A stretch of DNA of 54,029 bases from an uncultured Ruminococcus sp. (lineage in GTDB: Bacteria; Bacillota; Clostridia; Oscillospirales; Ruminococcaceae). Below the pieces are notes generated by a model, which worked only from the letters and a program-made list of their open reading frames with translations, did not search any database and was not told where the DNA came from. The position numbers and the translations under genes are program-made. The stretch covers positions 1-54,029 of the forward strand of contig ONAI01000010.1 in NCBI GenBank assembly GCA_900315755.1, written 5' to 3'. Below are positions 1-7,753 of this stretch, piece by piece (within the stretch, counting starts at the first letter, position 1; the number at the start of each line of letters is the position of its first letter).

Positions 1-471
1 AAGACCATAAGCATCAAGCACAAGGTCTTGCAGGACGAGGACGGAGTTGCAGGCTACGATGTAATGAAAACGAAGTCGTCGTACAGAACGCTTCCGCTGA
101 TACCAGTAGTCGAGCAGGCGCTCATCGCCGAGCGTGAGCATCAGGCTGAGATGAAGAAGGCATTCGGCAGAGGCTACTGCAAGAAGTACGAGGACTATAT
201 CTGCGTGGACGCTGTGGGAGAGCTGATACGTCCCAACTATGTGTCAGACCACTTCCCCATAGTGCTTCGTAAGAACGGTCTGCGGAAGATACGCTTCCAT
301 GACCTGCGGCACAGTTGTGCCAGCTTGCTCCTTGCAAACGGAGTGCAGATGAAGCTGATACAGGAGTGGCTCGGTCACAGCGACATAGGTACAACGAGCA
401 ACGTGTACAGCCATGTGGACAGCGAAAGCAAGAAGCTGAGTGCGGAGGCGATAGCTAAAGCATTAGAATAA
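1..471 (+). CDS. Tyrosine recombinase/integrase, C-terminal part (cut by window edge)
   Basis: The reading frame is open from base 1, so the N-terminal arm-binding and core-binding domains lie outside the window. What remains is the catalytic domain of a phage/ICE-type tyrosine integrase: the beta-hairpin Lys (MKTKSSYRTLPL), the HDLRHS box, GHSDIGTTSNVYSHV with the second His and the nucleophilic Tyr, and a short C-terminal helix. The first catalytic Arg should lie upstream of the window. Such enzymes integrate elements into tRNA or tmRNA genes, and a tRNA-Ser with a duplicated half lies 550 bp downstream, which fits but does not prove a link. Confidence 0.9.
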   Translation, partial: KTISIKHKVLQDEDGVAGYDVMKTKSSYRTLPLIPVVEQALIAEREHQAEMKKAFGRGYCKKYEDYICVDAVGELIRPNYVSDHFPIVLRKNGLRKIRFHDLRHSCASLLLANGVQMKLIQEWLGHSDIGTTSNVYSHVDSESKKLSAEAIAKALE

Positions 472-476
472 TATCA

Positions 477-947
477 TCAAATCCGGATAACATTATCTGC
501 AATCAATTTTTGCAACATTTCATCATCTGTTTGAATTTCCTTTGTGATATATCGCAGATAAACTAACAAACATTCTAAATTATTTCTGTCAAAGCAAAGA
601 GATAAGTAATTAGCTGTTAAGCCTTCGTCCCAAAAATGTATTTGAAGATCAATATCTACTTTAGGATTTATAATAAATGTCAAATCAGGCTCGACAAATC
701 CCAATTCCTCCTGAAGCTGTATTTTATCTTCGAGAAAATCGGATATCTTATCTCGGATTTCCTCAACTTCGTATGATAATAAAACCTCGGATGATATTTG
801 ATAGTTAAGCCAGCTTCCAGAGCGTAAGGATAATTCAACAATACACCACTGATCATAAAGTTTATAAAGGTTTTCAGAATTACTCTTCTCATACTTTGTG
901 ATACGAAAGCGAAATTCAATTCCGTCTAAATCTAAATTAAGCTGCAT
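477..947 (-). CDS. WapI-like immunity protein (putative)
   Basis: A soluble protein of 156 residues. The ATG at 947 is preferred because AGGTGG (955-960) sits 7 bases upstream; a longer frame to 1013 would run through the tRNA terminator. The layout resembles WapI-family immunity proteins: an N-terminal beta segment (FRFRIT), a Trp-containing strand (WCIVELSL), an acidic helix (EVEEIRDKISDFLEDK), then the FVEPDLTFII signature and a final strand-helix pair. Family members neutralise C-terminal toxin domains of secreted polymorphic toxins. No toxin gene is visible here, so it would be an orphan immunity gene beside an integrase. The family call rests on pattern only. Confidence 0.5.
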   Translation of the reverse strand: MQLNLDLDGIEFRFRITKYEKSNSENLYKLYDQWCIVELSLRSGSWLNYQISSEVLLSYEVEEIRDKISDFLEDKIQLQEELGFVEPDLTFIINPKVDIDLQIHFWDEGLTANYLSLCFDRNNLECLLVYLRYITKEIQTDDEMLQKLIADNVIRI

Positions 948-962
948 AAAAACACCACCTAA

Positions 963-995
963 TAAAAAAGTTCCGCCTCTCGAAAAGGCGGAACT
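963..995 (-). terminator. Rho-independent terminator after tRNA-Ser
   Basis: Arms 969-978 and 986-995 form a perfect 10-bp stem with a 7-base loop. On the minus strand it is followed by TTTTTTATT. It ends the tRNA-Ser transcript just before the ribosome-binding site of the immunity-like gene. Confidence 0.9.
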
Positions 996-1019
996 ACGCG
1001 GAATACTCCGCATTTGGCT

Positions 1020-1108
1020 TGGCGCAGTGGGTGGGATTCGAACCCACGTCCCTCAAGGGGCATCATGATTTCGAGTCATGTCCGTTATGACCACTTCGAT
1101 ACCACTGC
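1020..1108 (-). tRNA. tRNA-Ser(CGA)
   Basis: Read on the minus strand, acceptor GCAGTGG pairs with CCACTGC, the discriminator is G and CCA is encoded. The anticodon stem CATGA/TCATG carries the loop CTCGAAA, giving anticodon CGA. There is a long class II variable arm and a T-arm with GTTCGAATC. Length is 89 nt. The 5' half of this gene (1069-1108) is repeated exactly at 1237-1276. Confidence 0.95.
1069..1108. repeat. Direct repeat copy 1 (tRNA-Ser 5' half, att-like)
   Basis: Forty bases running from the anticodon loop to the first base of the tRNA, identical to 1237-1276. The two copies are 128 bp apart and the match stops exactly at the tRNA 5' end. This is the pattern left by site-specific recombination in an anticodon loop, or by a local duplication. 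Confidence 0.85.
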
Positions 1109-1236
1109 GTATTTAATTTAACTATAAAACTGCGAGAAAACTGCGAGAAAGCCAATTGCAAACGCAATCACAGACAACGCTGAAACCACGCAGAACAGGG
1201 ATAAATCAAAGTGCGGCAAGCTCAGAAACGACTATG

Positions 1237-1276
1237 TTTCGAGTCATGTCCGTTATGACCACTTCGATACCACTGC
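1237..1276 (-). pseudogene. Truncated tRNA-Ser (5' half only), direct repeat copy 2
   Basis: Identical over 40 bp to the 5' half of the intact tRNA-Ser, ending in the anticodon loop, with no 3' half. It lies directly behind the promoter at 1292-1320, so transcription of the intact gene should run through this half first. Confidence 0.85.
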
Positions 1277-1291
1277 ACAAATTACTATAAT

Positions 1292-1320
1292 ATTATATCA
1301 CAAGAGCTACGAAAAATCAA
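1292..1320 (-). promoter_or_regulatory. Promoter of the tRNA-Ser region
   Basis: On the minus strand TTGATT (1320-1315), a 17-bp spacer, then TATAAT (1297-1292). The predicted start lies about 10 bases before the truncated tRNA half. Confidence 0.75.
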
Positions 1321-1364
1321 TAGCGAAGAAATAAAATAATAGATATAACTAAAGCAAACTGATG

Positions 1365-2249
1365 TCACTCAGGGAAAACGAGACTCATAACAAATTTATC
1401 TCCTTCGATAGAAGCAGTAATACTTCCGCCGAGGAGTTCGGTAAACTGTTTTGCGATTGCGAGTCCAAGGCCGGTATTTCCCTTGGTACGTGAAATATCA
1501 GTTGTATAGAACTCATCGAAAACATGGTCTATACTGATTTCCTCAGAGCCGAGAGTATTCTCGAAAACTATCCTGATAGAATCCGAATCAATAACGCTTA
1601 TTGAAAGATCACCCTCGCTGTGTTTAAGAGCGTTGCCAATAAGATTATCAAAAATACGCATGAGCATATTGCGGTTTGAGGCAATTTTAAGTCTGTGCTT
1701 ATCACAGTTGAATATAACCTTTCTGCCGCGGCATGAATAGTCATCATAGTAATGCACTATCGACTCTTCGAGAACGCCGATGAGATCAATTTCAGAAAGC
1801 TGAGGCTTTTTTTCGCTTGAAACTATCTGTGAAAGTTCAAAGAAAGAGTTTATAAGCTCTTCCAGTCTGATCAGTCTTTTTTGAATAATCTCAAGTTCAC
1901 GTTTTTTCTCCTCTTCCGAGATATTGCTGTTGCGTATGAGATCAATATATCCCATAGCTGATGTAAGCGGAGTACGCAGATCATGAGAAATATTAGTCAT
2001 CATCTGTTCAAGTGTATGGTTTTTCTGCTTATACTCAGCTCTTATGGTACGTGTTTCCTTAAGAAGAGAGTTTATCTCATTGATCAGTTTTTTCTCAGCG
2101 CCTCTCTGAGAATGAAGAAGCACATTAGTATCCTTGTGGCTTACATCGCGCATTTGTACGATGATACTTCTGAGCTCTTTCATATGAACAAAGCAGAGGA
2201 ACAGAAGTATGCACACAGCCACTGCGAGTATAATAGTTAGTTTCAGCAA
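1365..2249 (-). CDS. Sensor histidine kinase (short, one N-terminal membrane segment)
   Basis: One hydrophobic segment (residues about 3-22) leads straight into a coiled linker, HisKA (ISHDLRTPLT) and HATPase_c (N-box FDNLIGNALKHS, TGLGLAIAKQF). There is no large extracellular sensor, as in intramembrane-sensing kinases that rely on a partner ABC transporter for ligand detection. A TTG start at 2249 is preferred because AGGAGG lies 8 bases upstream. It is last in the order regulator, ATPase, permease, kinase, a BceRS-AB or lantibiotic-immunity type arrangement, so envelope stress or antimicrobial-peptide sensing is inferred. The His and ATP-binding motifs look intact. Confidence 0.9.
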   Translation of the reverse strand: MLKLTIILAVAVCILLFLCFVHMKELRSIIVQMRDVSHKDTNVLLHSQRGAEKKLINEINSLLKETRTIRAEYKQKNHTLEQMMTNISHDLRTPLTSAMGYIDLIRNSNISEEEKKRELEIIQKRLIRLEELINSFFELSQIVSSEKKPQLSEIDLIGVLEESIVHYYDDYSCRGRKVIFNCDKHRLKIASNRNMLMRIFDNLIGNALKHSEGDLSISVIDSDSIRIVFENTLGSEEISIDHVFDEFYTTDISRTKGNTGLGLAIAKQFTELLGGSITASIEGDKFVMSLVFPE

Positions 2250-2272
2250 AATCTGTTCCTCCTGATAAAAAG

Positions 2273-3106
2273 TTATCTTATCTCAGCATTTTTAAATGAG
2301 AAATAGCTGATAGTGGTAAAGAATGCAAAAATCACGAAGCACAGCAAATATAATCTGTAAAGATATGTATCTGAAGGCTCATGCAGAACATTATACATTG
2401 ATGATGAAAGCTCATATTCCGCATACTTATCATCCACTTTTGCCAGCGAGCCATAAAGTGCAAACACCAGCTGACAAATGAGTATAAATGGTATAGCCAG
2501 TCCATTATAAAAAGATGCTTTCCGGCATATAAAAGCCAATCCGCAGACTATTCCTGCAAGAGACATGATTATAGGGAACTGATACATATACACTTCAAAT
2601 GTCTCATTAAGTGTAAGGCAGCTTTTTCCGTTAAAAAAGACACCCGCTGCATGAAATGCAAGATCACTCAAAAGTGTGAAAGCAGCACAGGCAAACAATG
2701 TGAAGCCTACCTTTGAAAAATAATATCTGTTTCGGCTTATCGCTGAGGAAAGTGTATTCTTAACGCTTCCTGCTGAAAAATCAGATGTTATTATCACGAA
2801 TGCCAGAACTACAAAGGCATAGTAAAGGTTCATATTCTGTGAAAAGTAATCCCTTTCAAGACAGTATTCGCTTTGATCGAGCATATACTTGCGGATCGAA
2901 TAAAGGCTCATATCATTGTACTCTTCTGCCGGTATAGCCGACAATACTTTTGTTGCGTCACTGTGACCGAAACCGATATTCAATATCATTCCGGGTGCGA
3001 CCTGAAAAAGCGAAATTGCCATAAAAAACGCCGTTACCAGAATTATTATGTATATCGACTTTCCTCTTACCAACCTATAAAGATCAGATCTGCATATATT
3101 TATCAT
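2273..3106 (-). CDS. ABC-2 type transporter permease
   Basis: An integral membrane protein of 277 residues with about six hydrophobic segments and a sizeable loop after the first (residues about 40-90), as in ABC-2 permeases of peptide or lantibiotic immunity exporters. The ATG at 3106 is chosen over GTG at 3109 because GGGGAGGG ends 6 bases upstream of the ATG. The start overlaps the stop of the ATPase fragment (TGATG), so the genes are translationally coupled. The substrate cannot be read from sequence. With the partner ATPase broken, the exporter may be impaired. Confidence 0.8.
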   Translation of the reverse strand: MINICRSDLYRLVRGKSIYIIILVTAFFMAISLFQVAPGMILNIGFGHSDATKVLSAIPAEEYNDMSLYSIRKYMLDQSEYCLERDYFSQNMNLYYAFVVLAFVIITSDFSAGSVKNTLSSAISRNRYYFSKVGFTLFACAAFTLLSDLAFHAAGVFFNGKSCLTLNETFEVYMYQFPIIMSLAGIVCGLAFICRKASFYNGLAIPFILICQLVFALYGSLAKVDDKYAEYELSSSMYNVLHEPSDTYLYRLYLLCFVIFAFFTTISYFSFKNAEIR

Positions 3107-3288
3107 CACGAACCCTCCCCTACAAGTTTCTTGAAGTAATCCTCAAGCGAAACGCCGGATTCAAATATTTCCCATACATCAACATTATTTTCGATGAGTG
3201 TGCGGTTTACAATATCCGGTCTTACATTTTCCTCGTAGATCCTGAGTTCCCTGTTATCTATCATCTCAGAACGATACATCTGCTGCAT
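3106..3288 (-). CDS. Displaced C-terminal piece of the ABC ATPase (frameshift fragment)
   Basis: Sixty residues in the frame next to that of the upstream ATPase, overlapping it by 28 bp. The end SLEDYFKKLVGEGS is the usual C-terminus of drug and bacitracin-type ABC ATPases, so this is the tail of the same protein rather than a separate gene. GGAG lies about 12 bases before ATG 3288, so re-initiation is possible. Joined at the overlap the two parts give roughly 285 residues, slightly short for the family, suggesting a small deletion with frame loss. A sequencing error would look the same. Confidence 0.6.
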   Translation of the reverse strand: MQQMYRSEMIDNRELRIYEENVRPDIVNRTLIENNVDVWEIFESGVSLEDYFKKLVGEGS

Positions 3289-3956
3289 TCAAGATCAAGC
3301 TCCTGTTTTGTTGCCTCTTTTATCACCTTTCCATTGTCGATGAAAAGGAAGCGGTTCGCAACAGCATAGAGTTCCGAAAGAATGTGGCTCGAAATGATAA
3401 GCGTAATACCGCGCTCTGTATTCAGCTTTCTGAATGTCGTTCTGAGCTCGCTTATTGCGATCGGATCAAGTCCGTTGATCGGCTCATCAAGTATCATAAG
3501 ATCGGGCGCATCGAGCATTGCAAAGGCAATTCCGAGACGCTGCTTCATTCCAAGCGAGAACTTCTTGTATTTTTTATTCTTATTCTCTGTCAGCCCGACC
3601 ATTTCAAGTGCCTCGTTGATCTGACCGCGGTCAGTGATCCCCTTCTGGCAGGAATAGTAGCAAAGATTCTGATAGGCTGTAAGATTACCGAAAAATGCAG
3701 GATTCTCGATAAGTGAGCCTATTCTCTTCACTTCATTTGCCGCTTCCGCACCTGTCTTGCCGAACAGCTCAAATTCTCCGCTTGTCTTGTAGGTCAGACC
3801 GGTCAGCAATTTCATTATAGTTGTCTTACCTGCTCCGTTACGACCGATAAGTCCATATATATCCTCGCGGTAAACGGTCATATCAGCTGCATCAAGCGCT
3901 GTGTAGTTCTTATACTTTTTGGTAAGCTTATTGGTTTTGACTACGATCTCGCGCAT
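3261..3956 (-). CDS. ABC transporter ATP-binding protein, C-terminally truncated
   Basis: The nucleotide-binding domain is complete: Walker A GRNGAGKTT, Q-loop region, signature FSLGMKQR, Walker B LMILDEP, D-loop GLDP and the switch His in SSHIL. The frame then stops after 231 residues at CIVLR, where family members normally run about 60 residues more. The missing tail lies in another frame at 3106-3288. Its own promoter with response-regulator-like repeats lies at 3999-4043, and AAGGAGA precedes the ATG. It should power export by the permease at 2273-3106. Confidence 0.85.
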   Translation of the reverse strand: MREIVVKTNKLTKKYKNYTALDAADMTVYREDIYGLIGRNGAGKTTIMKLLTGLTYKTSGEFELFGKTGAEAANEVKRIGSLIENPAFFGNLTAYQNLCYYSCQKGITDRGQINEALEMVGLTENKNKKYKKFSLGMKQRLGIAFAMLDAPDLMILDEPINGLDPIAISELRTTFRKLNTERGITLIISSHILSELYAVANRFLFIDNGKVIKEATKQELDLECSRCIVLR

Positions 3957-3998
3957 ATAACGTGACTCTCCTTTGCATAGTTTTCAGTTTATAGTCAC

Positions 3999-4043
3999 AT
4001 TATAACATCTAATCATAAAAAAACACTTAAACTAATTCTTAAA
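3999..4043 (-). promoter_or_regulatory. Promoter and putative response-regulator operator of the ABC genes
   Basis: On the minus strand two TTTAAG boxes (4043-4038 and 4031-4026), 12 bp start to start, lie just upstream of TATAAT (4004-3999). The -35 region is poor (AGTGTT). Direct repeats in front of a weak -35 are typical of activation by an OmpR-type regulator, here probably the protein at 4058-4738. Confidence 0.5.
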
Positions 4044-4057
4044 TATTCCTAAAAACT

Positions 4058-4738
4058 TTATGAAAGCTTTTTCAGACGATAGCCTATACCCCAAACTGTT
4101 TCGATATATTCCTCGTCCGGATCCAATTCCTTGAGCTTTTTGCGAAGCTTGCTTATATGAACGTTCAGAGTATTATCATCGGCTGAATTCTCATAGTCCC
4201 ATACAATATCGTAGATCATGCTCTTAGTGCAGGTACGGTCGGGATTATCCATGAGAAGCCTCAACAGTGCGAACTCATGCTTTGAAAGTTCTAAATCGCG
4301 TCCTTTCACTGTTATGCTGAAATCGTTTTTATTCAGCACAAGATTCTTATATGTAAGCTGCTCGGCAGCTGCACGTTCATTGGATTTCCTTAGTCTTGCG
4401 GCAATTCGTGCAAGAAGTTCATCGTTATTGAACGGCTTCGTTACATAATCATCCGCACCGAGTTCAAAAAGTTCCACCTTCTTGCCTACCTCATGAACAG
4501 CACTTATTACTATAACCGGCACATTGTACTTTGCTTTAAGTTCACCGATAACTTCCTCACCGCTTTTCCCCGGAAGCATGAGATCAAGAAGTATCAGGTC
4601 AATGCCGCTGCCGTTTACGAGAAGCCCCTCTGTACCCGAATATGCGCTAATAGTATTATATCCGTTCTGCCTGAGGAGTATCATCAGCATATCGTTGATG
4701 CCAACATCGTCCTCAATAATAAGAATTTTGTTGCTCAA
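4058..4738 (-). CDS. OmpR/PhoB-family response regulator
   Basis: A receiver domain (IIEDD acidic pocket, phosphoacceptor Asp in LDLMLPG, Ser in VISA, Lys in VTKPF) is followed by a winged-helix DNA-binding domain with the usual ending ETVWGIGYRLKK. It has 226 residues, normal for the family. The start is a TTG at 4738: GGGAGGA stands 9 bases upstream, and the upstream in-frame ATG runs into a stop. It heads the module and has its own consensus promoter. It is probably phosphorylated by the kinase at 1365-2249 and probably activates the ABC genes through the repeats at 4026-4043. Confidence 0.93.
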   Translation of the reverse strand: MSNKILIIEDDVGINDMLMILLRQNGYNTISAYSGTEGLLVNGSGIDLILLDLMLPGKSGEEVIGELKAKYNVPVIVISAVHEVGKKVELFELGADDYVTKPFNNDELLARIAARLRKSNERAAAEQLTYKNLVLNKNDFSITVKGRDLELSKHEFALLRLLMDNPDRTCTKSMIYDIVWDYENSADDNTLNVHISKLRKKLKELDPDEEYIETVWGIGYRLKKLS

Positions 4739-4777
4739 ATCAAATTCCTCCCTGTATCATGAATGATGTCTTATAAT

Positions 4778-4806
4778 ATTATAGAATAAAATCAAGATTA
4801 TGTCAA
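4778..4806 (-). promoter_or_regulatory. Sigma-A promoter of the response-regulator gene
   Basis: TTGACA (4806-4801), a 17-bp spacer and TATAAT (4783-4778) on the minus strand: a full consensus match. Confidence 0.9.
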
Positions 4807-4851
4807 GAAATCCGCATTTTCTTCCCTGTCTCTGAAAAGCTTAATTCAAGT

Positions 4852-4880
4852 AAAAAAGCCGGTTTATTGCAAACCGGCTT
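4852..4880 (-). terminator. Terminator of the Cache-GGDEF gene
   Basis: The perfect 10-bp stem 4856-4865 / 4871-4880 has a 5-base loop. On the minus strand it is followed by TTTTTTA. Confidence 0.9.
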
Positions 4881-4902
4881 CTTTATTATTCGGTTTTCAG
4901 GA

Positions 4903-6465
4903 TCATTTGCCGTCTATATCAGCATATCCGACCTGACCGTTATACTTGTTAACCATATCCTTCAGAACTGTGATAACTGAACCGTTTATCTTAGTTGACT
5001 TCTTAACGATAGCAGCCTTGAACTCGAATGTATGCTTTCCAACAGGAGTGCTCTGCTTGGAGTTGAGCTTATCCATTGCTTCATTGACCATATCCATTAC
5101 GGATTCCTTAGTAACCGACTTGTTATCGCCCTTGATAGCAATTACAAATTCATCAGAACCTGTACGATAGATCTTTCCGCCTCTTACAGACTGCTTCAGC
5201 TGATCCACTGTTCTAACGAGCAGCCAGTCGCCTATATCGTTTCCGTACTGTGAGTTTACTCCGCTGAAATCAGCGATGTTGAACATTGCGAAGAAGTAAG
5301 GTGAATCGCTGCTTACCTTCATTTCATCTGCGTCCATTGAGAACGAGATACGGTTGTTTACATCTGTAAGAACATCCTTGAACATAGCAGTATAAAGCGA
5401 TTCCTTGGTCTTGTTGTTCTTAACGATAGTGGAAGCGAGCTTCTGACTTACCTTCTGCTGCTTTCTTGTGATGAAGCTGAATACTATCATGAGACCGATG
5501 AGGATGATAGCGAAGATTATCATGTAAACTCTGAGGTCATAGGTAAGTGAATAAACTTCTTCTCTTGTATCATCGAGCATGAGCAGCCAGCCGTACTCAG
5601 GAATATATGAGTAAATGGATACGTACTTCTTGCCGTCCTTCTTGTACTCGAAATCGCCGTCCTCAGCTTGTTTTGTACCTGCGTATTTCGCACAGATCTC
5701 CTGTATATCCTGATTCTCGGCAGGCTTATACATAAGCTCCTTGTCATCGTTAAAGACGTATCTTCCATCATTAACACTAACCATGCTGTAAGAGGAGCTT
5801 TCGATTCCCTTGATAGAAAGCGAATTGAGTTTATTGATAAGCTGGTCGGTGTAAATACCAAGACCAACGAATCCGATAGGCTCGCCTGCATCGTTATATA
5901 CAGCCTTATACATTGATACAATCTGCTTGCTTGTAGCCGGTGAAAGTATCATACCGGTATTATAAACGTCATTGCCTGCTTCAAGCATAGCATCCTGAAG
6001 CTGCTTGAGTTCCTTTTCCTTAGTGTCCTTAGGTCTTGTGGTCATGCCGACTGTCTTAGGATTTGTATGAGTGAGACAGTGAGTTTCCCACGAACCGATC
6101 CAAAGACCTTCAAGGTTATCTATCTCACCGGAGAAAGTCTCAGTGTAAGCCTGAGCTGCTGCGATCAGTTCGCTGCTGCCGGAATCACTGAGAATATCAG
6201 TAGACTGTCCGAGCGCATTCTGCCTTTCAAGAAGCTTCTTTACCTCATAACCTTCACTGAAATATGTAAGCGTTTTTTCAGCGTTTTCAACATAGTTGAG
6301 AATGATAGAAGCACGCTCATCAGTAATGGTCTGCATATGTTCGATAGCATTTTTCTTTGTAGTTTTTGTAATAGTTGCTGTCATTATAGTTGAAAGTACG
6401 ATCATAAGCACAAGCTGTATTATGAGCGCAACACTCAAAGCCGATATTTTCTTAGAACCATTCAT
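4903..6465 (-). CDS. Cache-domain sensor with degenerate GGDEF domain
   Basis: A membrane sensor of 520 residues: N-terminal TM (about 8-32), an extracytoplasmic dCache-like region up to about 305, a second TM (about 312-335), a short linker, then a GGDEF domain. The signature reads RTGSDEF instead of RxGGDEF, and the metal-binding DxDxFK region reads NIADFS, so the first Asp is lost. Diguanylate cyclase activity is therefore unlikely, and a ligand-binding or partner-binding role is more plausible. AAAGGA precedes the ATG. It follows the deaminase-fold gene by 22 bp, so the two probably share a transcript. Confidence 0.85.
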   Translation of the reverse strand: MNGSKKISALSVALIIQLVLMIVLSTIMTATITKTTKKNAIEHMQTITDERASIILNYVENAEKTLTYFSEGYEVKKLLERQNALGQSTDILSDSGSSELIAAAQAYTETFSGEIDNLEGLWIGSWETHCLTHTNPKTVGMTTRPKDTKEKELKQLQDAMLEAGNDVYNTGMILSPATSKQIVSMYKAVYNDAGEPIGFVGLGIYTDQLINKLNSLSIKGIESSSYSMVSVNDGRYVFNDDKELMYKPAENQDIQEICAKYAGTKQAEDGDFEYKKDGKKYVSIYSYIPEYGWLLMLDDTREEVYSLTYDLRVYMIIFAIILIGLMIVFSFITRKQQKVSQKLASTIVKNNKTKESLYTAMFKDVLTDVNNRISFSMDADEMKVSSDSPYFFAMFNIADFSGVNSQYGNDIGDWLLVRTVDQLKQSVRGGKIYRTGSDEFVIAIKGDNKSVTKESVMDMVNEAMDKLNSKQSTPVGKHTFEFKAAIVKKSTKINGSVITVLKDMVNKYNGQVGYADIDGK

Positions 6466-6487
6466 GTTAATTTCTTCCTTTCATAGC

Positions 6488-7234
6488 TTATTTATTGAAA
6501 AAGCCAAATCTTTTTTTCTTGGATGTTATCCGTTCGATCTCTTCGTCATCGTCTGAAGCAGCTCTCAACAGACTATTCACTCTGTTTTTCAGGAGATCGC
6601 TGCTCGAATTATTACTTGTTGCAGTTACAACTTCCTCTTCGTCTTCATCATCGACCTGCTGAGCAGCTGGCTGCGGCTGAGCCTTCGGCAGTGGATTTGC
6701 CGGAGGCGGAGGTGCTGCCGGCTGATTTACCGGCGGTGGAGTTACCGGCTGTGGAGTTACCGGCTGTGCTGGTGCTCTGTTGAAGCCATTGCCCATTATC
6801 ACCGGACCGTTATTTCCTCCGCGCATCATAGGCGGTTCAGGAACAGCTCCCGGATTTGAAGCAAACATCCCAACATCAGTGATCCTTATCATTCTGTCAG
6901 GCATCAGCAGTACACAGTTAGCGTTTTCCGGATGCAGCGAAAGAATATAGCCGATACAATTATTACACGGCAGCATCTGCATTCTTGTCTGAGTAGCTAT
7001 AAGCACGAGTTCATCAATAATACTCTCTCCTGCATCAAGCATACTCTGAACAGCTTCGACTTCAGCGTGTACTCCCATTACACCCGGTGCATTGGGACGG
7101 CTTACACCTGTAAACACTCTTCCGGATCTTGTTCTGATAGCACAAACAGTATCATCAGGTGATACGAAATGATTTGATTCAAGTACCCTGATTGCAATAG
7201 TATGTGCTGCATTAATAGTATCATTAGTGTTCAT
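6488..7234 (-). CDS. Cytidine-deaminase-fold protein with Pro-rich tail
   Basis: Of 248 residues from ATG 7234 (GGGGTGA lies upstream; an earlier GTG at 7246 overlaps that site), about 1-125 form a CDA-like deaminase domain. It holds HAE (residues 56-58) and PCNNC (89-93), the complete zinc and proton-shuttle set. A low-complexity Pro/Gln/Ala stretch (about 145-195) and an acidic region follow. The end carries LLKNRVNSLL, a DDDEE run and a basic tail (KKKRFGFFNK). The substrate is unknown; free cytidine is possible but the tail is foreign to Cdd enzymes. It is a paralogue of the protein at 27248-28486, which has lost the zinc ligands. Confidence 0.75.
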   Translation of the reverse strand: MNTNDTINAAHTIAIRVLESNHFVSPDDTVCAIRTRSGRVFTGVSRPNAPGVMGVHAEVEAVQSMLDAGESIIDELVLIATQTRMQMLPCNNCIGYILSLHPENANCVLLMPDRMIRITDVGMFASNPGAVPEPPMMRGGNNGPVIMGNGFNRAPAQPVTPQPVTPPPVNQPAAPPPPANPLPKAQPQPAAQQVDDEDEEEVVTATSNNSSSDLLKNRVNSLLRAASDDDEEIERITSKKKRFGFFNK

Positions 7235-7753
7235 TTGTGCTTTCACCCCTTCGTTTTAAGCATTTTTAGATAAGTGCTTTTTATTATTGTACACCTATTC
7301 CCCGAATACTTCTACCGAATTGTTTGTAGAGTTGATTGAAATACTATTAAATATAATTAGTAAATTTATGACTTATTTTCTTTTTTAAACTAATGGCTAA
7401 TTCTTTTGAAATATTCTGTTTTGTGTATATATTAATAATAGCAAATTTTTAAGCTTTTGTCAATGAAAGTTGTTTTCTTATCAGTAATTTTGGTTGGTTA
7501 CACAAATAAGGCGTATCAAAAATAACAAAAAGTCCAAATTTTAAATTTTGCTTATATAAATTAAAATATAATGCGCTTTAAGACTGGAATTTGGTATAAT
7601 ATATTAGATTAATCACATTTTACACACATAGTCACATTCCGGATAAATGTTATGTTAACTTTTCGTAAAATTTGACCACAAACTATGGAAATTTACGAAA
7701 AGTGTGTTATAATATAGTCAGATAAACAAATACGACTCATTCGGTGAATCAAT
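7235..7753. other. Intergenic region between divergent genes, AT-rich
   Basis: It holds the leader of the deaminase gene and at least two plus-strand TATAAT boxes (near 7593 and at 7708-7713). A perfect 11-bp inverted repeat (7659-7669 and 7692-7702) ends 5 bases before the second box. No coding sequence with a ribosome-binding site was found. Confidence 0.6.
7659..7713 (+). promoter_or_regulatory. Putative promoter/operator of the dipeptidase gene
   Basis: CTTTTCGTAAA (7659-7669) and its exact complement TTTACGAAAAG (7692-7702) are separated by 22 bp. The second arm lies in the spacer of a promoter with -10 TATAAT (7708-7713) and a weak -35, as expected for a repressor or activator site. 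The binding protein is unknown. Confidence 0.45.

Noticed and set aside
948-1013. N-terminal extension of the WapI-like protein
   Set aside because: The added codons are the inverted arms of the tRNA terminator, and the better start at 947 has AGGTGG in front.
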